Source of the DNA: Dyadobacter flavalbus
Lineage (GTDB): Bacteria > Bacteroidota > Bacteroidia > Cytophagales > Spirosomataceae
Assembly: GCF_006149045.1 (NCBI RefSeq)
Contig: NZ_VBSN01000033.1
Coordinates: 1 to 53,945, forward strand
Direction: 5' to 3'
DNA: 53,945 nucleotides
The notes beneath the pieces are model-generated. The model saw only the letters and a program-made list of their open reading frames with translations. It did no database searches and was not told the DNA's origin. Numbering within the stretch: the first letter of the stretch is position 1; every line of letters begins with the position of its first letter. A program made the translations under genes and the position numbers. This document shows positions 25,534 to 34,130 of this stretch, in pieces.

Positions 25534-26207
25534 TCTTCCTTAAAAATATAGCCCATTCCCACGACCGTATGGATCAGTTTGTTCGGATAATCTTTATCCA
25601 CTTTCTTACGCAGAAAATTGATATAGACATCAATCACGTTTGTTCCCGTATCAAAACGTATGTCCCAGACCTGCTCGGCAATGTCCACGCGTGACACCAC
25701 CCTTCCTCTGTTGCGCATCAGATATTCCAGCAGCGCAAATTCCTTTGCAGTAAGGTCAATGCGGTTTCCGCCGCGGCGCGCCACTTTTTCATCCAGATTA
25801 AGTTCCAGATCGGCAAGGCTTAATACCTGATGAGACTGTTCCCGTGAGCTGTTACGCTGCGAAAGCACCTTGATCCTTGCAATCAGCTCCCGGAACTCGA
25901 ACGGTTTTACAAGGTAATCGTCACCGCCGGCTTCAAAGCCATCCAGTTTGTCATCAATTGTCCCCAAAGCAGTCAGAAACAGAATCGGCGTAGTTAGTCC
26001 GTCATTTCTGAGTTGTCTGGCCATATCATAGCCGTTCAGCAGCGGCAGATTCACATCCAGAACAATGACGTCGAAGCGGTAATTGGAAGCCATTTTCTTG
26101 CCGACCTGTCCGTCATAGGCCAGCTCCACTTCCCAGGATTGCTCTTCCAGACCGCGTTTCAGGAAACCGGCCAGCTTGGGTTCATCTTCAACAATTAAAA
26201 TTTTCAT
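25530..26207 (-). CDS. OmpR/PhoB-family response regulator
   Basis: A 225-residue regulator from the ATG at 26207 (MKILIVEDEP); the reading continues upstream but without receiver homology. The receiver has Glu7/Asp8, Asp51 in VIVLDVNLPL, Thr79 in FLTAL and Lys101 in YLVKPF. The winged-helix DNA-binding domain spans about 130-225, with LTAKEFALLEYLMRNRGRVV and FDTGTNVIDVYINFLRKKVD. It is translationally coupled to the kinase. The tandem 11-bp repeats at 24129-24166 are a plausible binding site. Confidence 0.95.
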   Translation of the reverse strand: MKILIVEDEPKLAGFLKRGLEEQSWEVELAYDGQVGKKMASNYRFDVIVLDVNLPLLNGYDMARQLRNDGLTTPILFLTALGTIDDKLDGFEAGGDDYLVKPFEFRELIARIKVLSQRNSSREQSHQVLSLADLELNLDEKVARRGGNRIDLTAKEFALLEYLMRNRGRVVSRVDIAEQVWDIRFDTGTNVIDVYINFLRKKVDKDYPNKLIHTVVGMGYIFKEE

Positions 26208-26253
26208 AGCTACGATTAAGGGTTTCAATGCCAAAGGTTGCAAGGAAATTTTT

Positions 26254-26287
26254 CAAAAAAAGCTGCCCGGCATTTCCGGACAGCTTT
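26254..26287 (-). terminator. Rho-independent terminator after the DinB-like gene
   Basis: Stem AAAGCTG-C-CCGG (26259-26270) with CCGG-A-CAGCTTT (26276-26287), one mismatch and a 5-base loop, followed on the minus strand by a run of seven T. It ends the minus-strand transcript from upstream and insulates the response regulator gene. Confidence 0.78.
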
Positions 26288-26412
26288 AATGTTTATGACT
26301 GCATATTCAAAAATTTTCATTTCAGGATTACAGATCATGAATATAATGCATGAAAGTGTTTACAAAACCGTATCGTAAAAGCCTGCACAAAGCCTCAAAC
26401 TACTTGTAGACA

Positions 26413-26970
26413 TCAGTAATAATCTGCTCCGTTGTCGAAATCAGAACGATCGTCAAATGCGCCGTAATCGTCTTCTTCCAGACGCATTCCTTTTACTGCT
26501 TTTTTAATCAGTCCAACCTGTCCGATATGATAAACATCATGCTGGATCACACCGTGGATCAGGGTATAATAAGAGTAATTTCTGCCCGGCACAAATTCTT
26601 CAAGAAAACTGTCATCTTCGATTTTTTCAAGCTCTGAAATCAGTTCTTCCTGCGAAAGGCTGAGTTCCATCTGGATCGCTTCCCATTCGAATTCGTCAAC
26701 AACCGGGAATTTTTTCCAGTCTTTATCCTGTGTTTTTATATCAAATTCTGCATCACCCTGAAGTTTGCGTACTGTAAAAATCCGCCATGTAGTCATGTGA
26801 TAAACGATTTCAGCAATGGAATGTGTGTTGTTGCTTAATCTTGCTTCTGCCATTTTGGGAGTCACATCACGCAGAGCCTCAACGACTGACGGCCCGTACC
26901 AGGCCTCTTCACTTTCGTAAGTATCATTGAGTACATCGATGATCCTTAATAATTCTTCTTTTGTTTCCAT
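26413..26970 (-). CDS. DinB-like four-helix metalloprotein
   Basis: A 185-residue protein with the DinB/YfiT metal triad visible as His58 (IVYHMTTW), His144 and His148 (HDVYHIGQ). The family forms a four-helix bundle that binds a divalent metal; several members are thiol transferases, but many have no known activity. An acidic, disordered-looking tail (EEDDYGAFDDRSDFDNGADY) follows the core. It is monocistronic with its own terminator. The specific reaction is unknown. Confidence 0.85.
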   Translation of the reverse strand: METKEELLRIIDVLNDTYESEEAWYGPSVVEALRDVTPKMAEARLSNNTHSIAEIVYHMTTWRIFTVRKLQGDAEFDIKTQDKDWKKFPVVDEFEWEAIQMELSLSQEELISELEKIEDDSFLEEFVPGRNYSYYTLIHGVIQHDVYHIGQVGLIKKAVKGMRLEEDDYGAFDDRSDFDNGADYY

Positions 26971-27267
26971 AAATTTTTATAATAAGCATAGCGCCGGTTG
27001 TATTTATTCAGATCAAACACTGTTCCAGATATTTTTGGTTCTGGATCAGTTTTTATAAGGCAGTCACAGCACAGGCTTCCGAATCCTGCAATTCGGAATA
27101 TAACCGCAGCAAATGTTTTCAGGATTGCTCCAACCAATTTAAAGGAATCGTAGTCAGGTTAATACCGTGAATATCTAAAACTAAAAAATTGAGCTGAGAA
27201 ATGACTCATCATAAAATGTTCAATTTCAAATTTCGTTAATTTATCATATTTAAATACAAGAATAAAC
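26971..27267. other. Divergent intergenic region, about 300 bases
   Basis: Spacer between the DinB-like gene (minus) and the DUF4136 lipoprotein gene (plus). The half next to the lipoprotein gene is very AT-rich and probably carries its promoter. A 63-codon minus-strand frame here overlaps the DinB-like start and does not look like a gene. Confidence 0.45.
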
Positions 27268-27885
27268 ATGTTAAAGAAAGCTTCATTCATCTTGCTCATA
27301 GCCGGACTGGGTTTCATTTCCTGCTCCAAAGATCCTGTCAGCGATCTTTCCACGGAAGAATCGCTTGTGTACGTAACCAATTCCAGCAAATCTGTAAACT
27401 TCAAACAGTATAAAACGTTCAGTATTGTGGATTCTGTTCTTGTAGTTGAAAATGACCGCTCCGGAACTGCCCTTACAGAAATTGACAGAAGTCTGTTGCA
27501 GCGCATCATTACCAATATGGAAGGTCTGGGATATAAATACGTAAGCCCGAAAAGCAATCCGGATGTCGGTATCAATGCCGCGTGGATTACCAATACTTAT
27601 CTGAATGTCGCTTCACTGCCATTGTCCTCTTATTACGGCGGTTACTGGGGCGGCGGCTTTGGCGGTTATGGCTATGGCTATCCAAGTTATTACCAGTATT
27701 ATGAAACCAGCGAAAGCTACTGGCTCATTTCCATGCTGGACTTTAAAAATCCAAACACGGCGGATTCGACGGTAAATGTCATCTGGGATGCACAGATCCG
27801 CGGCTCGGGCATCGGTAGCCCGCAGCATATTGACAGAATGGTCGATTCGGTTTTTGGCCAATCAAGTTATTTAAAAATCAATTGA
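27268..27885 (+). CDS. DUF4136 lipoprotein
   Basis: A 205-residue lipoprotein. The signal peptide ends in a lipobox GFISC|S (Cys19). The fold pattern (FKQYKTFSIVDS, LLQRIITNMEGLGYKYV, NPDVGINAAW) matches DUF4136, a Bacteroidota envelope family of unknown function. A Gly/Tyr-rich insert (YYGGYWGGGFGGYGYGYPSY, about 122-141) sits in the middle. One base separates it from the next gene, an outer-membrane beta-barrel, so the two are probably made together. Confidence 0.85.
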   Translation: MLKKASFILLIAGLGFISCSKDPVSDLSTEESLVYVTNSSKSVNFKQYKTFSIVDSVLVVENDRSGTALTEIDRSLLQRIITNMEGLGYKYVSPKSNPDVGINAAWITNTYLNVASLPLSSYYGGYWGGGFGGYGYGYPSYYQYYETSESYWLISMLDFKNPNTADSTVNVIWDAQIRGSGIGSPQHIDRMVDSVFGQSSYLKIN

Positions 27886-27886
27886 A

Positions 27887-28546
27887 ATGAACAAAACAGC
27901 ATTCATAGCACTTTTTTTCGCAGCCATATTTCCTGCATTGGCGCAGGATGCGCCCAAGATCTACACGCTTCCTTCTCCTTTCGACCGCTACACGCATTAT
28001 CTTGCCACGGCGCGTTTTACGGGAGCAGTTCCGCTGGGATCTTTTTCGGATTCATATATCAGCAAGTCTTCTTTTCAGAATTTTTCGGCTTCGCTTGAAT
28101 GGGTTTTAAGAAGTTCCCCTTTTTCTGTCGGAGGTGAAGTGGGTTCCACTTATTTTAAAGAACGGCTTCCGCGCGCATTATATGTAAACGGGAACGAAAC
28201 GATTTCGGCCGTTCAGACGCGGACCGTTTCGCAATACCCGATCGAAGTGTTCGGCAATTACCATTTTCTGGGAAAAGCATCCGGCATTCAGCCGTATGTA
28301 CAGATAAGCGGCGGGGTGAGTATTCTGGATTATATGGTTTATTACGGCAGTTTGTCTACGCAGGATCAGAAAATTGCGCCCAAATACGGAATCGGTGTCG
28401 GTTCCAAATTCCTGTTTAAAAAAGACGGCTCATTCGGCGTGGATGTACGCGTAAAATACAACGGCACCTCCTACAAGCATGAATATATAGAAAACGGGAT
28501 TTCATCGCTCGACGGATCGGTAGGTGTTTTTTACCGCTGGTGGTAA
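27887..28546 (+). CDS. Small outer-membrane beta-barrel protein
   Basis: A 219-residue protein with a signal peptide (AIFPALAQ|DAP, cut near residue 20). The rest alternates in short amphipathic strands with turns (ASLEWVLRSS, FSVGGEVGSTYF, YPIEVFGNYHFL, GIGVGSKFLF) and ends in an aromatic residue (VFYRWW), as outer-membrane barrels do. It looks like an eight-strand OmpX/OmpW-size barrel. No specific substrate is evident. It is the second gene of a two-gene unit closed by a terminator. Confidence 0.75.
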   Translation: MNKTAFIALFFAAIFPALAQDAPKIYTLPSPFDRYTHYLATARFTGAVPLGSFSDSYISKSSFQNFSASLEWVLRSSPFSVGGEVGSTYFKERLPRALYVNGNETISAVQTRTVSQYPIEVFGNYHFLGKASGIQPYVQISGGVSILDYMVYYGSLSTQDQKIAPKYGIGVGSKFLFKKDGSFGVDVRVKYNGTSYKHEYIENGISSLDGSVGVFYRWW

Positions 28547-28556
28547 GTTCAAGTAC

Positions 28557-28588
28557 GGGTGGAAAGTTAAACTTCCGCCCTTATTTTT
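28557..28588 (+). terminator. Rho-independent terminator after the beta-barrel gene
   Basis: Stem GGGTGGAA (28557-28564) with TTCCGCCC (28573-28580), one G-T pair, followed by TTATTTTTG. Its position argues that the next gene starts after this point rather than overlapping the beta-barrel gene. Confidence 0.75.
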
Positions 28589-28611
28589 GTTCTTCAATTA
28601 CTTTATTACCG

Positions 28612-30780
28612 GTGCCTGTTAAAAACAAAGTATTGTCAAAAACATCTTTTATCTGGATTTCTGCCCTTCTGGCAATCCTTTCTGCTTCCGGCTTTTGGGT
28701 ATGGAAACGCTTCGGTCCTTCCAAAAGCAATGTTTACATTGAACAAATAAAGCCTTTGCCTGTTGCCCGCACGCTTGATTCTGCGGCTGCATCCTGCGAT
28801 CTTACTGTGCGCCGCTATAAACAGATTGGCCGGGAAATGCAGTTTGAACTGGCCGCCAACGCAGGCGGACTTGCTCCGTACGAAGTGGAAATAACCCAGA
28901 ATGGCAAAAAACAGCATTTCAAGGAAATACCGCACCGTTTCGGAATATGGCTTACTGTTCCGCAGCTTGATCTTGAACAAGGCCCTGCACAAATCAAGGT
29001 AAGCAGTCTGGGACAATCCGGCTGTGAAACCACCGCTTCTTTTGATTACGATGCGTCTCGCAGAAATGAAGTGCTGCCGGCAGAAAAATGGATACGGCAA
29101 GGCAGCAAGGACAACTGGCTCGACGTACGCCCGGTTACGGTCAATAATAAGGTTTTTCTGAAGGATTTTGCAGCGTATGACGATGGACGTACCAAAGTAA
29201 TCATGATCGACGGAATCGAGGTAAAAGGCCTGGAAAACGGGTTTGAAGTACAGCCGGGCTACTTGTACTCCGTAACAGCACGATGGATCGATGCACCTTA
29301 CAATGACTGGTGGAATGAAATGCGCAACCGTTCGTTACGCCAGCAGAATATATGGATTGCCGCAGCTGCCGGTACAAAGGAATGGTCAAATCTGGACAGA
29401 ATTGAAATCCCGCAATGGTTTGCTCCTTCCGCTACGATCAATGTAGATTTTGATACGCGCTTTCCTGAATTTCAGCCTGTTAGAGGGAAGCTGGTGATGC
29501 AGTACAGACTGAATGCAAATGTGCCGCCGTCCAATTATTACAACCGCGGAGTAAATTATCTGAACGGATGGGAAAAAGATTTGCCTTACAGCCGGATGCA
29601 CTGGACGGCCACACCCAATTATTTTGCCGACAAGGATGACAAATGGTTTGCAACTCTATCAAAGTCCGAAGTTGAATCACGCGCACAGATTCCGGATTTT
29701 GGCGTTTATGCCTATGATTTTGAATTCTGGAACCAGCATTATTCTGAGGAAGTAAAGCAACGGCTGATCTGGTTTTCTGAAACAATACGCAAAAATCATC
29801 CGCAGATGTATCTAATGGATTACTGGGGCGGCGGCGCTTACACCAATCCGCATATCAATACAACCGGCGGCGCAAACCCGAAAGACTTCATAAAGGATTA
29901 TGAACAGCCGAAAGCCAACAATCCGAATTTCGATCCGCTGCCGAACGGCGAAAGTTTTCAGCACATTTTCAATACGACGCCCGTTGATGTTTATCCCAAG
30001 CCCATGTTCATGAAGGACGAACAGGGCAATACGCCAAACAATTTTGTCCTGCTATCCGCCATTCATTCGCAAAGGATCAACAAACTGATTCCTTATCAGA
30101 AAAATAACAGGTTTATCTTTTATGCATGGAACCGGTACATGCCGCTTTACAAAGATCCGATTGTTCCGTGGAACTACAATCTGACGGCCCCCAAAGGTGA
30201 ACTGGTCATGAATCAGCTTGAAATGATGCCCGCAAGTCAGGCGCTGAGCCTTTCCCTGTTTTCACTGGTTTTATTCGACGGTTATTATTTATGGCACGAC
30301 AGCGGACCTTACGGAAATGATCCCAATGCATACACGGTTTCCAAAGATGCTCCCGGTTGGGGTCATGAATGGTATCCTGCAGACGGGAAAACACCGGAAA
30401 GTGAAATTGGCAGCAAATCGGGTAAACAAGGTGCACCGCCATACTGGGATTATCCAACGGAGTTTTACGTTCTGGGAAACTGGATGGCCAAGCAGGTTGA
30501 AGACGTCATTGCCGGCGGCATAAACAAAGACCTTGCATTTCAGCTGAACGGAAAATGGACAGCTCCACGAAAAGAACAGGCACTTTTGGCCATTGAAAAA
30601 AAAGAGCCGTTCATAACGTCAGTCATAAACGGCAAAAAGATTGTTGTTTTAGGTATCGATTCTTTTCAGGCGCCCAATGCAAAAAAGAAAGTTAAAGTAC
30701 GCCTGCCAGATGGAATCGAAACGGATATTGAACTATACGGCAACTGGCCTTCCCTGTACAAAGGCACTTTGAAAAATTAA
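28612..30780 (+). CDS. Large membrane-anchored or exported protein of unknown family, glycosidase-like in places
   Basis: From the GTG at 28612 it has 722 residues (TTG at 28633 is an alternative). A GTG at 28540 would place the upstream terminator inside the gene. One hydrophobic segment (SFIWISALLAILSASGFWVW) suggests a signal anchor. The next 200 residues look like beta-sandwich domains (YEVEITQNGKKQHFKEIPHR). The rest is rich in Trp, Tyr and Asn with carbohydrate-enzyme flavour (GVYAYDFEFWNQHY, LMDYWGGGAY, RFIFYAWNRY, LFDGYYLWHDSGPYG). A TIM-barrel hydrolase with an acidic pair in DFEFW is a guess. I do not recognise the family. Confidence 0.7.
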   Translation: MPVKNKVLSKTSFIWISALLAILSASGFWVWKRFGPSKSNVYIEQIKPLPVARTLDSAAASCDLTVRRYKQIGREMQFELAANAGGLAPYEVEITQNGKKQHFKEIPHRFGIWLTVPQLDLEQGPAQIKVSSLGQSGCETTASFDYDASRRNEVLPAEKWIRQGSKDNWLDVRPVTVNNKVFLKDFAAYDDGRTKVIMIDGIEVKGLENGFEVQPGYLYSVTARWIDAPYNDWWNEMRNRSLRQQNIWIAAAAGTKEWSNLDRIEIPQWFAPSATINVDFDTRFPEFQPVRGKLVMQYRLNANVPPSNYYNRGVNYLNGWEKDLPYSRMHWTATPNYFADKDDKWFATLSKSEVESRAQIPDFGVYAYDFEFWNQHYSEEVKQRLIWFSETIRKNHPQMYLMDYWGGGAYTNPHINTTGGANPKDFIKDYEQPKANNPNFDPLPNGESFQHIFNTTPVDVYPKPMFMKDEQGNTPNNFVLLSAIHSQRINKLIPYQKNNRFIFYAWNRYMPLYKDPIVPWNYNLTAPKGELVMNQLEMMPASQALSLSLFSLVLFDGYYLWHDSGPYGNDPNAYTVSKDAPGWGHEWYPADGKTPESEIGSKSGKQGAPPYWDYPTEFYVLGNWMAKQVEDVIAGGINKDLAFQLNGKWTAPRKEQALLAIEKKEPFITSVINGKKIVVLGIDSFQAPNAKKKVKVRLPDGIETDIELYGNWPSLYKGTLKN

Positions 30781-30785
30781 ACTGT

Positions 30786-31859
30786 TCAGGAAACACGGAC
30801 ATAACTTCCGAGCCATTTCAGGTGCGTTCCGTATTTGTGCATGATTTCCTTTACCGGCTCATCTTCCACATGCCCGAGAAATTCCACCAGAAACCAAGTC
30901 CTGAAAGCTGCTTCTCCTCTCAGTGGCCGGCTGTCGATTTTGGTAAGGTTTATGCCGCGGTCGTTGAAGTCTTTCAGGAATTCATAAAGAACACCAGGTC
31001 GGTTTGTGTTCGGAAGATTGGCAATAATGGTTGTTTTATCATCATCGCTTTTCACATTCACAAAATCCTTGGCCAGAATCAGAAAACGCGTTCTGTTCTG
31101 ATTGCTGTCTTCTATGTTGTCAAAAAGGATCGGAACGCCGAACAGACTGGCGGAAATGGATGAACAGATTGCTGCCGAATCTACTTCCTGAGAAGCCAGC
31201 TTGGCCGCTTTCGCCGTGGACTCGACCGGAATCAGTTCTATGCCCATGCCATCCAGATATTCGCTGATGAATTTCCCGCACTGGCGGAAAGCAATGTCTT
31301 TGGAATAAATACGGCGAATGTTTCTTAAAGTATCCGACTGCGAAGCAAAGGTAAAATGCACTTCCAGCAAAACTTCGGCTACAATGGAAAGGTCTTTGTC
31401 CCGGAGAAAGTCAACGGTTTCAATAACGATTCCTTCCTGATTATTTTCAATAGGAACTACGCCGAATTTCGCACGGCCTGTTTCCACACTTTCAAATACC
31501 GAATGGATGGTTGGCAAAACCAGATACTCACTCATTCCTCCAAACCGGCTTTCGGCAGCCTGATGTGAAAAGCTGCCTTCCGGACCGAGGTAAGCAATGC
31601 GCTCCGGCAGTTCAAGATTGCGGGAAACTGCAAAGATTTCGAAAAAAATGGCATCAATTGCTTTGCGCGTCAAAAGACCGTTGTTCCGTTTTTCCAGCCT
31701 GTCCAGAATCTGTTTTTCTCTTTCCGGACGATAAATAATGGACTGGGACGAACGTTTCAGGTCGCCGACTTTCTGAACGAGCTCCATACGCTCGTTCAGA
31801 ATATTCAGCAGCTGATCATCAAGTGTATCGATTCTGTTTCTTAATTCCTGTAAATCCAC
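30786..31859 (-). CDS. pheA: Bifunctional chorismate mutase / prephenate dehydratase
   Basis: A 357-residue protein starting at GTG. Residues 1-85 are an AroQ-type chorismate mutase (LRNRIDTLDDQLLNILNERM, with the catalytic Arg/Lys pattern). Residues 90-270 are prephenate dehydratase (IAYLGPEGSFSHQAA, NRTRFLIL). The ACT domain at 285-355 has the phenylalanine-binding signature LTKIDSRPLRGE. It converts chorismate to phenylpyruvate for phenylalanine synthesis and is probably inhibited by phenylalanine. It lies 105 bases downstream of parE on the same strand, with a strong hairpin between. Confidence 0.94.
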   Translation of the reverse strand: MDLQELRNRIDTLDDQLLNILNERMELVQKVGDLKRSSQSIIYRPEREKQILDRLEKRNNGLLTRKAIDAIFFEIFAVSRNLELPERIAYLGPEGSFSHQAAESRFGGMSEYLVLPTIHSVFESVETGRAKFGVVPIENNQEGIVIETVDFLRDKDLSIVAEVLLEVHFTFASQSDTLRNIRRIYSKDIAFRQCGKFISEYLDGMGIELIPVESTAKAAKLASQEVDSAAICSSISASLFGVPILFDNIEDSNQNRTRFLILAKDFVNVKSDDDKTTIIANLPNTNRPGVLYEFLKDFNDRGINLTKIDSRPLRGEAAFRTWFLVEFLGHVEDEPVKEIMHKYGTHLKWLGSYVRVS

Positions 31860-31890
31860 AAAGAACTTTTTTATTGTGTAAGGTTAACTG

Positions 31891-31928
31891 CCGGAACAGG
31901 AAAGGAATTGCAAACCTGCCTGTTCCGG
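31891..31928 (-). promoter_or_regulatory. Perfect 10-bp hairpin in the parE-pheA spacer
   Basis: CCGGAACAGG pairs perfectly with CCTGTTCCGG across an 18-base loop, 32 bases before the pheA start. The sequence following it on the minus strand (CAGTTAACC) is not a T-run, so it is not a standard terminator for parE. It may be an mRNA stability or attenuation element in the pheA leader. No leader peptide rich in Phe codons is visible. Confidence 0.4.
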
Positions 31929-31964
31929 ATATTTTTAATTTGCCAAATATAAGCAAAGTGCCCG

Positions 31965-33842
31965 CTAACCTGCCAATGCAAGTTCCTCTACATTCTTTTC
32001 AATTTTCAGATTATCAATAATAAAGCGCTGTCTTTCAGGCGTATTTTTACCCATAAAGTAGCTTAACAATTTCTGTATGGAAGTTTCCTTCTGCAGAATC
32101 ACCGGTTCCACATGCATGTCTTCGCCGATGAACTTGCCGAATTCTTCGGGCGAAATTTCTCCGAGACCTTTAAAACGGGTTATTTCCGGCTTGCTGCCCA
32201 GCTTGTCCACAGCAGCCTGTTTTTCCTCTTCGCTGTAACAGTAAATGGTTTCCTTTTTATTGCGGACTCTGAAAAGCGGCGTTTCCAGTACAAACAAGTG
32301 ACCGTTACGAACAAGGTCCGGAAAAAACTGAAGGAAAAACGTCATCAGCAGCAAACGGATATGCATTCCGTCCACATCCGCATCCGTAGCAATTATAATC
32401 CGGTTAAAACGAAGGTTCTCAACGCCGTTCTCAATGTCCAGTGCATGCTGAAGAAGATTGAATTCTTCATTTTCATATACGATTTTTTTAGTGAGACCGA
32501 AGCAGTTCAACGGCTTTCCGCGCAAGCTGAAAACGGCCTGTGTTTGTATGTTTCTGGACTTGGTTATGGACCCGCTCGCCGAATCTCCTTCCGTGATGAA
32601 CAGCGTACTTTCATAACGAAGGTCGTTTTTCAGATCGGTCAGATGCAAACGGCAGTCTCTCAGCTTCTTGTTATGAAGATTTGCTTTTTTGGCACGGTCA
32701 TTCGCCAGTTTCTTGATTCCGGCAAGTTCTTTTCTTTCCCGCTCCGACTGCTCAATTCTTTTCTTCAGTGCATCCCGCGATTCCGGGTTCATATGCAGGT
32801 AATTGTCCAGCCTTTCCTTTACGAAATCATTTACGAAAGTCCGGATCGTTGTACTGTTCGGGTCCGGTGTAATGGTATTGGAGCCCAGCTTGGTTTTAGT
32901 CTGCGATTCAAAAACAGGTTCCTGAACACGGATGGCAACGGCAGCAATAATGGACGAGCGTATATCTTCCGGCGCATAATCCTTGTTGAAATGTTCTCTT
33001 ACAGCCCGTACAACTGCTTCACGAAATGCAGCAAGGTGTGTTCCGCCCTGCGTTGTATATTGTCCGTTAACAAACGAATAATATTCCTCGCCATACTGAT
33101 TTCCATGTGTCATGGCAAATTCAATGTCGTCCCCTTTCAGATGGATAATCGGGTAACGCAGTGAATCGGGGTCCGACTTGGACTTGCTCTGAAGCAAGTC
33201 GAGCAAACCGTTCTGGGAGTAATATTTCTGTCCGTTGAAGTTAATCGTCAGGCCGGCATTCAGATAGCAGTAGTTCCAGATCATATTATCCAGATACTGC
33301 GGAATATATCTGAAGTTTTTGAAAATAGTGCCATCCGGTTCAAACGCAATGTGCGTACCGTTACGCTGATTTGTGGTCAGTTCTTTTGATTCATGCAGAA
33401 GCGTTCCCTGCTGGAATTCGGCATTTTTGGTTTTTCCTTCCCGAAACGACTGCACCTTGAAATGATAGGAAAGCGCATTAACCGCCTTCGTTCCGACGCC
33501 ATTCAGCCCGACCGATTTCTGAAATGCCCCTGAATCGTATTTTCCGCCCGTATTGATTTTTGAAACACAGTCCACGACCTTTCCCAGCGGAATGCCCCGG
33601 CCATAATCCCTTACTTCCACCCTGTGCTCGGAAATCTTGATTTCGATGGTTTTTCCATTTCCCATCATATGCTCGTCAATGGAATTGTCAACTATTTCTT
33701 TTACAAGCACATATATACCGTCGTCAATGGCGGAGCCATCGCCCAGCTTACCGATGTACATGCCCGGTCTTAATCTTATATGTTCTTTCCAATCCAGCGA
33801 TTTGATGCTGTCTTCATTGTACTGAACGTTGGTACTTTCCAT
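31965..33842 (-). CDS. parE: DNA topoisomerase IV subunit B
   Basis: A 625-residue type IIA topoisomerase B subunit. GHKL ATPase motifs: [22 protein letters not shown] and [14 protein letters not shown]. The transducer domain follows, then a TOPRIM domain with EGDSASGS and the acidic metal cluster in [15 protein letters not shown] short C-terminal part ends near residue 625. Length and sequence style fit Bacteroidota ParE rather than GyrB. With ParA/ParC subunits it decatenates sister chromosomes; parC is not in this window. It is oriented away from the polysaccharide operon. Confidence 0.85.
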   Translation of the reverse strand: MESTNVQYNEDSIKSLDWKEHIRLRPGMYIGKLGDGSAIDDGIYVLVKEIVDNSIDEHMMGNGKTIEIKISEHRVEVRDYGRGIPLGKVVDCVSKINTGGKYDSGAFQKSVGLNGVGTKAVNALSYHFKVQSFREGKTKNAEFQQGTLLHESKELTTNQRNGTHIAFEPDGTIFKNFRYIPQYLDNMIWNYCYLNAGLTINFNGQKYYSQNGLLDLLQSKSKSDPDSLRYPIIHLKGDDIEFAMTHGNQYGEEYYSFVNGQYTTQGGTHLAAFREAVVRAVREHFNKDYAPEDIRSSIIAAVAIRVQEPVFESQTKTKLGSNTITPDPNSTTIRTFVNDFVKERLDNYLHMNPESRDALKKRIEQSERERKELAGIKKLANDRAKKANLHNKKLRDCRLHLTDLKNDLRYESTLFITEGDSASGSITKSRNIQTQAVFSLRGKPLNCFGLTKKIVYENEEFNLLQHALDIENGVENLRFNRIIIATDADVDGMHIRLLLMTFFLQFFPDLVRNGHLFVLETPLFRVRNKKETIYCYSEEEKQAAVDKLGSKPEITRFKGLGEISPEEFGKFIGEDMHVEPVILQKETSIQKLLSYFMGKNTPERQRFIIDNLKIEKNVEELALAG

Positions 33843-34130
33843 AAATAGGTGTCCCTTTGAGGGAGATAACTGTTTTTAAATATTGTATTTTAATAATTCA
33901 GGGCATTTGTCGTTACCCTGTTATAACTTTACATTCGCCGTTCAGTTCACTTGCTGCACCGGTAGGAAGTTCAATTAACAGAATTTCTTTAAAAATAGGA
34001 AAAATCTAATTTACTTTGCCAAGATATACACATTCAAATATTAGCATGCTCATAATATACATTTAAAAATACTGGTCATTTATGTAGTTTTAATTAATTA
34101 TCAGCATTTTAATAGTACAAAAATATTCAT
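33843..34130. other. Divergent promoter region between parE and the polysaccharide operon
   Basis: AT-rich spacer of 288 bases. Near the parE start there is a small palindrome TCCCTTTGAGGGA (33852-33864). A candidate plus-strand promoter is listed separately. No coding potential is evident. Confidence 0.5.
34062..34092 (+). promoter_or_regulatory. Candidate Bacteroidota-type promoter of the polysaccharide operon
   Basis: TTTA, then 19 bases, then TAGTTTTA (34085-34092) approximates the phylum consensus of TTTG, about 19 bases, TAnnTTTG. It lies 38 bases before the first start codon. The match is imperfect (A for G in both elements). Confidence 0.35.

Noticed and set aside
26946..27137. Minus-strand frame of 63 codons upstream of the DinB-like gene
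   Set aside because: It overlaps the DinB-like start, has no family resemblance and lies where a promoter is expected.
28540..28611. GTG start for the large unknown protein overlapping the beta-barrel gene
   Set aside because: A good rho-independent terminator lies between, so the later GTG at 28612 (or TTG at 28633) is more likely.
32112..33164. Open frame of 350 codons on the plus strand inside parE
   Set aside because: Antisense shadow of a strongly conserved gene, with no recognisable domain.
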